In this document: piece by piece, positions 13,102 to 20,764 of the stretch | Numbering within the stretch: position 1 is the stretch's first letter | Layout: the number at the start of each line of letters is the position of its first letter | Source: CAWUKT01 sp041565275 | Lineage (GTDB): Bacteria; Bacteroidota; Bacteroidia; J057; JADKCL01 | DNA: 27,044 nt | Direction of reading: 5' to 3' | Assembly (NCBI GenBank): GCA_041565275.1 | Contig: JBFGVE010000024.1 | Span: forward strand, 1-27,044 | Position numbers and translations under genes: made by a program | The notes under the pieces: generated by a model | Told to the model about the DNA's origin: nothing | Database searches by the model: none | Seen by the model: only the letters and a program-made list of their open reading frames with translations

Positions 13102-16100
13102 TTATTTTTCCACTGCAAATTTCACTCTCCAGATCTGCCCTTCCTCTTGTATCTCCGCAATATAAATACCAGCCACCAAGCGGCTAACATCAAGGGTCAT
13201 ACGGTCCTTTACCTGGTCTGGTTCCCAGGTCTTTGCGAGGATACTCCTTCCTGAAATATCAAGTACGCTTAACTTCACGGACTCCAACGGTTGAAACCCA
13301 AAGTCGATCCGAAGCTCATCCTGAACTGGATTGGGGAACAGCCGGACCGAGTTTGCTATTGTGCCGGACAGACCCACCAGGCAATTGATCTCAACCGACA
13401 AAGTCGTAGTATCCTCGCTGCATGAATCTTCAGCGATCAGGGTTACAGTATAGGTTCCGTTACCAGTACCGCTGTAATCATGGGAAAGGCTTTGCCCGGT
13501 TCCTGCCGGGGATCCATCCCCAAAATCCCATTGCCAGGAACTGGCAGAACCCGGTGAGGATTGGGCTGAAAAGGAGATGACCGGACAAAGGGTAGTATCA
13601 GAAGTTGCTGATATGGTGAGGGGAGGGTTGACGTTGATGTAGGCCATTTCGGTTATGCTATCCGTTCCAGCACTGTTCGTTCCGGTCAATGTGACTGTAT
13701 ATGGTCCAGGACCGTTGAAGACAACTTGAGGATTCAGGGAGGAAGAAGAAGTCCCACCAGTAAAACTAAAACCGGTCGGGCTGATCTGCCAGTCCAGGGA
13801 ATCCGTATATGTTGACAGGTTGGTAAATTGTACTGTGTCATTCTGGCAAATCGATTGCTGGTCTGCGGAAAAAGAAAGGTAGGGCAAGGTGTTCAGGTTG
13901 ATATCGTCAATGGCAAGGTCTCCAGTGTACCCTCCTCCGGTAGTGGCCCGGAACCGGATGAAAACAATTTCTCCGGCAAAGGCACTCAGATCTACATTGG
14001 CCTGGAACCAGGTATTGCCTTGGTCTCCGCTGATCTCCGGCATGATATCGAGGTGCCACTGGCCTGATACAAATGCATCCGCATGCAGGGTCCCAATGGA
14101 GGAACCGTACATATGGTACCAGAATGTGAGTTCTGGCCGGTTTGTTCCACGCAGGTCAAAACAGGGGCTGTATAATTCTGCTTGCTTGTTCTGGCAGCCA
14201 CCACCACCACCGGAGGTTTCCAGGTAAAGGTAATTGCCGTTGCCAGATGTATGGTCGGAGGGGGGGCCGGTGTTGCCGGTTCCTGTCCCATCAGTATCGG
14301 TCCGAAAATCGATGCTGTCCCCGTTCACCGACGGCTGGTTGGGGACATTGAACCAATTTTCGGACAGGCTGCAACTGATCTCTGAACAACCCCATGCGGT
14401 GCTGCAAGTTGAAAAGGCATCAAAGTTTTGACTGTAAGCGGGAGTTACGGTGCCTGAAGGATAAACCTCGATCGTATAGGAAAGGGTGTCGTTCTGATTG
14501 TTCATATCACCGGGTACCGCAATCCATGTTTTTACATTGTAAACTCCAACTGAAGAGAGGTCCATGCTGTCAGCAAAAGTGAATTCGTAAGAATCCCCCG
14601 GATTGACAGTTGCTGAAATATTCGTACTGTGGATAGTCCCGTTGTCAATCTGCCAGTTGGCCTGGATGCCATTAAGAACCGATGCCCCATTGTTTCGAAT
14701 GCGGATACTTACTGGAAGGTCACGGGTGGTAATACAATCAGGGTAATAGCCTTGAACCGGGCTGATGGCCGTTATCAATTCGCCCTCGAAGGGAATACAG
14801 TTGGCATTTCCGGGAAGCTTTTGCAGAGCGATGGACCGGCTTCCCCGGGCTTGAAGAGGCCCGAGTGCCTTGACGCTTAGCCATTCTGGGTCGGTAGTGC
14901 TCAGGCCAGTGAGCATGAGGTAGTTTTGAAGGCTGGTCCCGGCACTGTCCATGTACTTCTGTCCCAGCCGGCTGACTTCGTAGCCTGTAGCACTTGGGAC
15001 CGGCTCCCAGGTGAGCATCGCAGAATCCCCACAGGACCAGAGCACATCCAGATTTTCGGGTACCGGGATGATCGAGAAGGCAGCATCGCTTTCGTCGCTG
15101 AGGCTGTCGCGTGTGATCCTTATCAGACAATGGCCGGAATTGGTATCTGGAACGGTATAGTCAAAATAATGTTGTGCTCCTGGAATATTGGTTGCGATGG
15201 ATGACCAGGTTGCTCCACTATCAGCCGAGAGTTCCAGGCCAAAAGACTGACCGTCACCATAACTATCCCAACGGATGGTTTCATTTTCACCGGGTACCCA
15301 GCCCTCACCGCCGATAGGGTGGGTGAGTTGGAGATCATCCCCTACAAATTCGTAAATGAGGTAGTACTTTTGGGGGCCTTGCGGTATGAGCCGGCCTTCT
15401 ACGGTTGCTGTAAAAGTTCCTGGAGAGGGATTGGTAACCGTAACCTGTTCCATGTTGTTGAGGCTGTCCCGGCCCCGGACCGCGGGGAGGTCCAGGCTAC
15501 CGGCATTGGCAGCCGTGTCCAGGACCCAGGGCAAGAACACTGAGGAGCTTGGGTCGGTCAAACGAAGGTCAAGGTCATTGACCAATGCGGCTGCCGCACC
15601 TGCGCTTGCTTCATAGTCAGTCCAGTACAGCATACATCGGATCTCCCGGGTCCCGGCAGGTACGTTCAGAGTATGGGTATTGGTATTGCCATTGGAGATG
15701 CTGTCAGTAAAGTAGTTGCCCTCTGCAAGGGTGTTGTAAGCCCTTCTTGCGTTGATCCTTCCATAGCCGTATTGAAAGTCCGGGCCAGGGTTCCCCAGAT
15801 CTTTGGCAGTATTTTGCAGTATTCCTTTGATGAGGCCACCATCCGGTTCTTGTCCGGGATTGTGAGATCTGTATGCTTGGTAGAGTTGGGCCATCACCCC
15901 GGCAATGCCAGGAGAAGCATGGGAGGTGCCACCAGGCCCGACAGCACAGATATCAGGCTTGATGCGCCCGTCGTATGCAGGTCCTTTGCTGCTGAAGTTC
16001 TTACGTTGGTCATAGGCATCGACTGCCCCACTCGCAATGACATTTTTGGATTGCTTCACTGCACCGGTAATATTGGCCCAGCCAGGGGCCCCGTAATAAT

Positions 16101-17217
16101 CACAAGAACTGTCGGTGCCAATATTACCACATGAAAATACATGCATCATGGAGGGGAAAGTCCGAACCTGGTTGTCAATGGTTGCCGAGGCATTGTTGTA
16201 TCCATAGGAGCATCCATAGCCATAAGAGTGGTTGGCAATGCGCAGGCTGTCCGAAAAGTAAAGGGTAGAATTATTCCAAACTGCGCTGTTGACGGTGAGT
16301 ATGTCAGCTCCAAAGGCCATTCCCCGGTCTTTGGGATTGTAATTACCTGAACCTGCCATGCGTCGGCCTACGCCAGTGGCATGACCGCTAAAGCCCGATC
16401 CGGTATGGTAATTTCCGAATATACGGCCATGAAATCCGATCTGGGTGGTATCTACCATTCCTTCGGATACTGCTATGGTGACACCTGACCCATCAAAATG
16501 GAGACCTCCGGAATGGTCAGCCGCTAAATAATTTGAACGGTGGTTGATGCGGTTAATTTCCTTTTCGAGCTCTGGTGCAGGTGTCACTTCACTGATGTAA
16601 AAGACAAATGGAAAGGCCGCCACGGCGCGGACCTGTACAATTGGAAGCTGGATCTCCATTACCCCGGCAGAACTGTTTTCCAGAATTATTTCTCCACCCA
16701 CTCTCAGTACCATTGGCTCGACCAATGCCCTTGGTACAGCTTGAAAAAAGTGTATGTTTAGCCGAATGTGATCGGGGTCTGTGAGTGCGTAGGAGGGATA
16801 ATTTTCCAGGTAAAGGGCCCGGCTTAGTTTGAAATCTGCTTCAAGGTCTGAGATCACCCGAATGGGAAAAGGGTCCAATTGCATTGGATCAAGACCTGAA
16901 GGCAAGGTTGCCAGCCAAGCGTAATTGCGCACATAATGCAGGAGCTTCACGCCTTTCTGCCGTAGTGCTTCTTTCTCATTTTCCGTAGGAATACTCTCGA
17001 ATTGGATCAGCTTGTAAAGCAACCCGTTGAATTCAGACAGAGGGCTTCGTAAATTGGCCGATTGGGAGAGTAGATCCTCAAAATTGGCTTGAGGAGTAAC
17101 AGTCCTGGCGGAAAATTGCAGGCTGTAGTTCTGACCGTAAATAGAAAGAGAACAAGAAAAGATAAATAGCAGGGCTGCCAACCGGGAGAGTGGAGAAAGC
17201 ATAGGAAGAAAATTCAT
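13102..17217 (-). CDS. T9SS-exported multidomain subtilase (S8 family) with MAM, PKD and type A sorting domains
   Basis: The 1371-residue protein has a signal peptide (about 1-29), a pro-like region (about 35-215) and an S8 peptidase domain (about 240-500). His279 lies in GHATGV, the oxyanion Asn365 in SCGN, and Ser432 in GTSHASPGIAG; all are canonical. At the aspartate position the sequence is IAVSEGMVD, so the aligned residue is Glu252. After it come a beta-rich region (about 510-625), an FN3-like segment (719-805), a CARDB-like segment (812-918), a MAM/jelly-roll domain (928-1110), two PKD-like domains (1115-1197 and 1200-1278, the second with WDFGDGS) and a C-terminal T9SS type A sorting domain (1292-1371) with RLFPNPVQDELRI and LDISGR. 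It should pass the inner membrane by Sec and the outer membrane by T9SS, ending attached to the surface or released. It stands alone, with 96 bp to the acylase gene upstream on the same strand. Confidence 0.93.
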   Translation of the reverse strand: MNFLPMLSPLSRLAALLFIFSCSLSIYGQNYSLQFSARTVTPQANFEDLLSQSANLRSPLSEFNGLLYKLIQFESIPTENEKEALRQKGVKLLHYVRNYAWLATLPSGLDPMQLDPFPIRVISDLEADFKLSRALYLENYPSYALTDPDHIRLNIHFFQAVPRALVEPMVLRVGGEIILENSSAGVMEIQLPIVQVRAVAAFPFVFYISEVTPAPELEKEINRINHRSNYLAADHSGGLHFDGSGVTIAVSEGMVDTTQIGFHGRIFGNYHTGSGFSGHATGVGRRMAGSGNYNPKDRGMAFGADILTVNSAVWNNSTLYFSDSLRIANHSYGYGCSYGYNNASATIDNQVRTFPSMMHVFSCGNIGTDSSCDYYGAPGWANITGAVKQSKNVIASGAVDAYDQRKNFSSKGPAYDGRIKPDICAVGPGGTSHASPGIAGVMAQLYQAYRSHNPGQEPDGGLIKGILQNTAKDLGNPGPDFQYGYGRINARRAYNTLAEGNYFTDSISNGNTNTHTLNVPAGTREIRCMLYWTDYEASAGAAAALVNDLDLRLTDPSSSVFLPWVLDTAANAGSLDLPAVRGRDSLNNMEQVTVTNPSPGTFTATVEGRLIPQGPQKYYLIYEFVGDDLQLTHPIGGEGWVPGENETIRWDSYGDGQSFGLELSADSGATWSSIATNIPGAQHYFDYTVPDTNSGHCLIRITRDSLSDESDAAFSIIPVPENLDVLWSCGDSAMLTWEPVPSATGYEVSRLGQKYMDSAGTSLQNYLMLTGLSTTDPEWLSVKALGPLQARGSRSIALQKLPGNANCIPFEGELITAISPVQGYYPDCITTRDLPVSIRIRNNGASVLNGIQANWQIDNGTIHSTNISATVNPGDSYEFTFADSMDLSSVGVYNVKTWIAVPGDMNNQNDTLSYTIEVYPSGTVTPAYSQNFDAFSTCSTAWGCSEISCSLSENWFNVPNQPSVNGDSIDFRTDTDGTGTGNTGPPSDHTSGNGNYLYLETSGGGGGCQNKQAELYSPCFDLRGTNRPELTFWYHMYGSSIGTLHADAFVSGQWHLDIMPEISGDQGNTWFQANVDLSAFAGEIVFIRFRATTGGGYTGDLAIDDINLNTLPYLSFSADQQSICQNDTVQFTNLSTYTDSLDWQISPTGFSFTGGTSSSSLNPQVVFNGPGPYTVTLTGTNSAGTDSITEMAYINVNPPLTISATSDTTLCPVISFSAQSSPGSASSWQWDFGDGSPAGTGQSLSHDYSGTGNGTYTVTLIAEDSCSEDTTTLSVEINCLVGLSGTIANSVRLFPNPVQDELRIDFGFQPLESVKLSVLDISGRSILAKTWEPDQVKDRMTLDVSRLVAGIYIAEIQEEGQIWRVKFAVEK

Positions 17218-17313
17218 TACGTGAGTATAATTTCAGAAACCAAAACGAGCGTATCTCGAACATAAGTTACACTTTTTTACCTCACATACTGATCCTGTCA
17301 GCTCAATAAATAC

Positions 17314-18285
17314 TCAAACCTTTTTAACAATTCCCAAATGCAATATCCTGCTTCCGGACTGGGCAACTGGATTGATACTTTTACCAATTACAATGCCGTC
17401 TTCCGGGACAGTGTACTGGACGACTGTATCGCCAAATACCGTGTTCAATGAACCCATGGGTTCTCCCTTTCTAAGTTCTTGAAGCAGTAGGGGAGGAACC
17501 ACCAGGATTCCCCCTCCCTGTGTATATGTCCAAAGAGAACTTTCACAAATCACAGCCTGGGAGTCCGGCTCCTCAATCTCTCCGGGCATTATACCAAAAT
17601 GTGCGAGAAAATTGTGAATTCCCGTAAGACCGGAGCGGATCATACCCTTTTGGAACTTGTTGGGATCTCCAACCTCCAGCGTAATAGCAGGGATACCAAG
17701 GTCATCTGCAGCTCCTCTCAAAGTTCCATCCATTGGTGGATTGTGCACAATGATGTCGGCATTTTGGAGTAAAGCCATTTTTTCCGTCACAGGGTCGTCC
17801 ATGTCAGCCCGGATATAGTATGAGTTGATCCGGCCAAAGCTAGCTGTATGCAGGTCAATCAGGTATTCAAACCTGTTGACAATACGCTCCATCAGCCTGT
17901 AGACATAAATTTCAGAATTGTTTCCATTGGGTTTGCCGGGCATGATGTGATTGGGATCAATCCCGTCGTTGAACTTCCGTTGACCGAGCAGAAGGCCAGG
18001 GACATTTACTACCATTACCCCTACCAAAGTGCCTTTTAAGGCTTCGAGGTCTATTTCGTTGAATAACCTCTGTAAAACGGGTAAGCCGTTTAATTCATTT
18101 CCATGAACAGCAGCAGTCAGACCTACCACAGGACCAGGGGTTTTTCCCTTGGCTACTATCACTGGGACTGATATTGGCCAACCGACTCCATTGGTAGCCA
18201 GTTGTATCCAGAATCGTTTTTTCGTTCCTGCAGGAACAGAATCAATATTGAGATCCCGGGTGACTTCTCCTGAAGAGATTTCCAT
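17314..18285 (-). CDS. succinylglutamate desuccinylase/aspartoacylase-family zinc hydrolase
   Basis: The 323-residue protein belongs to the AstE/AspA family (carboxypeptidase A-like fold), which removes acyl groups from amino acids or opens small amide bonds. Zinc ligands are His61 and Glu64 in AAVHGNELNG and His146 in IDLHTAS; Glu204 in TLEVG fits the catalytic general base. The substrate-carboxylate motif, usually D-x-N-R-x-x-P-G, reads DPNHIMPG (110-117), with His in place of Arg. The C-terminal 100 residues form a beta-rich domain ending GSRILHLGIV. It is the last gene of a coupled trio: its ATG shares one base with the stop of the upstream ATP-grasp gene (TAATG). Being made with two ATP-grasp proteins suggests it removes or recycles what they attach. 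The name astE should not be transferred, because no arginine-succinyltransferase pathway genes are present here. Confidence 0.85.
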   Translation of the reverse strand: MEISSGEVTRDLNIDSVPAGTKKRFWIQLATNGVGWPISVPVIVAKGKTPGPVVGLTAAVHGNELNGLPVLQRLFNEIDLEALKGTLVGVMVVNVPGLLLGQRKFNDGIDPNHIMPGKPNGNNSEIYVYRLMERIVNRFEYLIDLHTASFGRINSYYIRADMDDPVTEKMALLQNADIIVHNPPMDGTLRGAADDLGIPAITLEVGDPNKFQKGMIRSGLTGIHNFLAHFGIMPGEIEEPDSQAVICESSLWTYTQGGGILVVPPLLLQELRKGEPMGSLNTVFGDTVVQYTVPEDGIVIGKSINPVAQSGSRILHLGIVKKV

Positions 18286-19298
18286 TAATTGTCTTTGTAA
18301 ATGTGTTTTTGAATATAATCAATGATAAGGTCAGCAGTGATCTTGGTAAAAGGTTTTCCTGCATGTTTTTCTGCGGGATAGATGCCATTGACGCAAGAAG
18401 TATTCAACTCAGACAATATTCTTTTGCCATGGTCATCCACCAATGTATCAAATCCAAAAAGAACAACCCCCTTTTCGAGTAAATCAGGGACCACTCCTCT
18501 GGCAATAGCCAGTTCTTGGTCATCCGGTGCCGACATTTCCGAACTCCCACCTTGGGAAACATTGGCCAACCAGGACCCTTCCCTGGGGATCCGCAAGGAA
18601 GCTGTAACGATTTCACCGTTGACTACAATAATTCGTTTGTCTCCTTGAGTTACATTTTTCAGAAATTTCATCCCAAGCATTCCTTCCTCTAAACTCCTTT
18701 CCAACTCCGGTAAATAGTCACTTAGAAGCTGTGCTTTGTTCCCGAAGAAGATCTGATCTCCATCAATTTTGATAATCCCATTGCCGCCAGAATTGTTGAA
18801 TGGCTTGAGCACGATCGGGAACTGTTGTGCAAATTTTTTGACATCATCAACCGTTTTGCAAATGTACATGGGAGGGCAAAACTCGGGGAAGTTCATCAGA
18901 TATCGCTTGTCGCCAGTGGAGATAATACCTTCGGGTTGGTTGATCATCCGGGCCGGGGGGATTACCTTTCCGATCTTTCGGAAAAATTCCATAGAACTGG
19001 AGCGGGGCAGACGTAGCAGGACCGCATCGTAATTCAAAACGGAAGTTTGGAAAGGATCCTTGTGAAAAGATGCTCCGGAAGGGGAATGGGAAAATTCCTC
19101 AGTCACCTTAACTGCCCAAACGGGATCGGCACCAGGTTCCTGGAAAAAGGTTTGGTTGCCTTTCATCTGCCGACTGACAAAGTGCACATGCTTACATGCT
19201 TCACTCTTTGACAACCATTTTGCAATCGGATAGATTGATTCCCACGGAGAATGTATACTGTGGTCGGTTAAAACCAGAATGCGATATCGATCATTCAT
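18285..19298 (-). CDS. RimK/glutathione-synthetase-type ATP-grasp ligase
   Basis: The 337-residue protein has an N-terminal pre-ATP-grasp domain (about 1-120) and an ATP-grasp domain (about 125-325). Lys165 in VLKPFNNSGGNG is the adenine-contacting lysine with the glycine-rich loop after it; GDKRIIVVNGEI (219-230) matches the GDKR strand of glutathione synthetase, and SELNTSCVNGIY (296-307) contains Glu297 and Asn299 as magnesium ligands. Enzymes of this type activate a carboxylate as an acyl phosphate and join it to an amine, as in ribosomal protein S6 glutamylation, glutathione synthesis or peptide-cofactor tailing. Its ATG directly abuts the stop of the upstream gene with no gap, and its stop overlaps the start of the hydrolase gene. 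This arrangement implies fixed-ratio expression. I cannot choose between protein modification and small-molecule synthesis. Confidence 0.85.
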   Translation of the reverse strand: MNDRYRILVLTDHSIHSPWESIYPIAKWLSKSEACKHVHFVSRQMKGNQTFFQEPGADPVWAVKVTEEFSHSPSGASFHKDPFQTSVLNYDAVLLRLPRSSSMEFFRKIGKVIPPARMINQPEGIISTGDKRYLMNFPEFCPPMYICKTVDDVKKFAQQFPIVLKPFNNSGGNGIIKIDGDQIFFGNKAQLLSDYLPELERSLEEGMLGMKFLKNVTQGDKRIIVVNGEIVTASLRIPREGSWLANVSQGGSSEMSAPDDQELAIARGVVPDLLEKGVVLFGFDTLVDDHGKRILSELNTSCVNGIYPAEKHAGKPFTKITADLIIDYIQKHIYKDN

Positions 19299-20735
19299 TT
19301 AGTCTCGCAATATTTCGTTGAGCAATACCGGATCATTGTTCATTGACTGAAACTGCCTTGACCGGAATTTCCCTTTGATATTGAACAGGTTCTTAGCCAT
19401 TTTGTCCACTGCAATGGTAGAAAGGATGGTCTGTATGTAGGCTTCGAGCATGTCATCCAGACTGACACCTACGCGATTGAAGTCTTTTCGGTCCATTAGC
19501 ATGAGTCGTGTAGTATCCGAATCCCATTTTCCGTCTCCAAGGCTAATTGAAAGGTTGGTCCCCAGCATCTCCCAGGAATCTTCTCCGGAAATTAGTTTGT
19601 TGGTCAGGGGCATTTTTGCACGCCTTGAATAGATGGACAGTGGACGGAAACCGTTGGGCGTTCCGCAAACCATCATCCGCAAGTCGGCAGCAAAGGTTTC
19701 ACCTTTTTTGTTTGGAAGTGTTCCTACATGGTAAAATTTCCCTTTGGATGTGGTTGAGCTCCAATTGTAGTTTCCTATCAGGCTCTGTACGATGAACTTT
19801 TCATATTCAAACTCTTCTGCCATAAACCGGTCTAATTCCTGCTGGTCCACAATAGTGTATACACCTTGGCCGGCATTGCTATAGGGATTTTTAACAACGG
19901 CCTGTCCTCCCATTTTTGATACCCAAAGAGGAACTTCGACCTTGCTGACATCCCATATAGTTTCAGGGGTCACAATGCTCAAACCACTTCCTTCTAGCTC
20001 TCCATTGTAAAGGTCGTAGGCTTTTGCTGCCATCATTTTGTTTCTTCCTCCTGCGAGGCAGGCTACTACGGGATTGTAGATAAAGGTTTTTTGATTTACT
20101 GGAAGGCGGTTCCATGGCTTTTGGGTCAGGTATCTGAAAGCAGCACGAATCGGGGTCCACTCCCCGTCATCGTTCACAAACTCCATCACTCCTTCTTTGG
20201 AACAGACCTGTTTTCCGATGTCATCTTTGAAGTAAGGAATCAGGTATACAGGTTCATTCGTGAGATCAGCGAGGGCAGCTGCATATCCAGAAGCTTCCAT
20301 GTGATTTTTGTCAAAGATGACAGCAAGAACTCCTCTAGGTAGCCTTCTGGATTTCATACTGGGAAGGAAGGATTCCTCCATGAGGATTTTGTAGCCGCCA
20401 TACTCTTCATGGTCCTGCAAGGTGGGCATTGATTTTTGCCCGGAGGGGCATGAATTGTTTTCAATTATCACCATTTGCCGCTTCCCCGTTTCGGTTGTTA
20501 CGTTGAAGAGGTCGGCTCCTGCCCATAGAAAATAGCGGGGGCGGTAGCAGAGTAACTCATGCAGGATTTCAGGATTGACCAGTGGTCTTAGATGGCAATA
20601 GCGGTTTACAATCCTTTCATTGGAAAGGCTGAAGAAGAAACTTACCATCGGATGAATCGTAGCATTCAGTGCTTTGGGGTACCAGTGCTTAACTGCGTCG
20701 AATTCGCCTGGAAGAATCTGTTTGATATTTTTCAC
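19299..20735 (-). CDS. ATP-grasp-like protein of unknown substrate (478 aa)
   Basis: I do not know a named family for this 478-residue protein, but an ATP-grasp domain is likely in its C-terminal half. AVVKNPYSNAGQGVY (279-293) looks like the ATP-binding lysine (Lys282) and glycine-rich loop, KFIVQSLIG (313-321) like the hinge, and FAADLRMMVCG (348-358) followed by YSRRAKMPL (369-377) like the later nucleotide and magnesium strands. The N-terminal 200 residues contain QMVIIENNSCPSGQKSMP (87-104), an E-N-x-x-P-S-G pattern that recalls peptide-ligase and permuted ATP-grasp families. No signal peptide or membrane segment is seen, so it is cytoplasmic. It starts 29 bp after the secA stop and abuts the RimK-type gene, so it is the first of the trio and may be read through from secA. 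Function would be an amide or peptide ligase, by inference only. Confidence 0.7.
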   Translation of the reverse strand: MKNIKQILPGEFDAVKHWYPKALNATIHPMVSFFFSLSNERIVNRYCHLRPLVNPEILHELLCYRPRYFLWAGADLFNVTTETGKRQMVIIENNSCPSGQKSMPTLQDHEEYGGYKILMEESFLPSMKSRRLPRGVLAVIFDKNHMEASGYAAALADLTNEPVYLIPYFKDDIGKQVCSKEGVMEFVNDDGEWTPIRAAFRYLTQKPWNRLPVNQKTFIYNPVVACLAGGRNKMMAAKAYDLYNGELEGSGLSIVTPETIWDVSKVEVPLWVSKMGGQAVVKNPYSNAGQGVYTIVDQQELDRFMAEEFEYEKFIVQSLIGNYNWSSTTSKGKFYHVGTLPNKKGETFAADLRMMVCGTPNGFRPLSIYSRRAKMPLTNKLISGEDSWEMLGTNLSISLGDGKWDSDTTRLMLMDRKDFNRVGVSLDDMLEAYIQTILSTIAVDKMAKNLFNIKGKFRSRQFQSMNNDPVLLNEILRD

Positions 20736-20764
20736 TATTTTTTGTCATACATGATGGAAAATCA

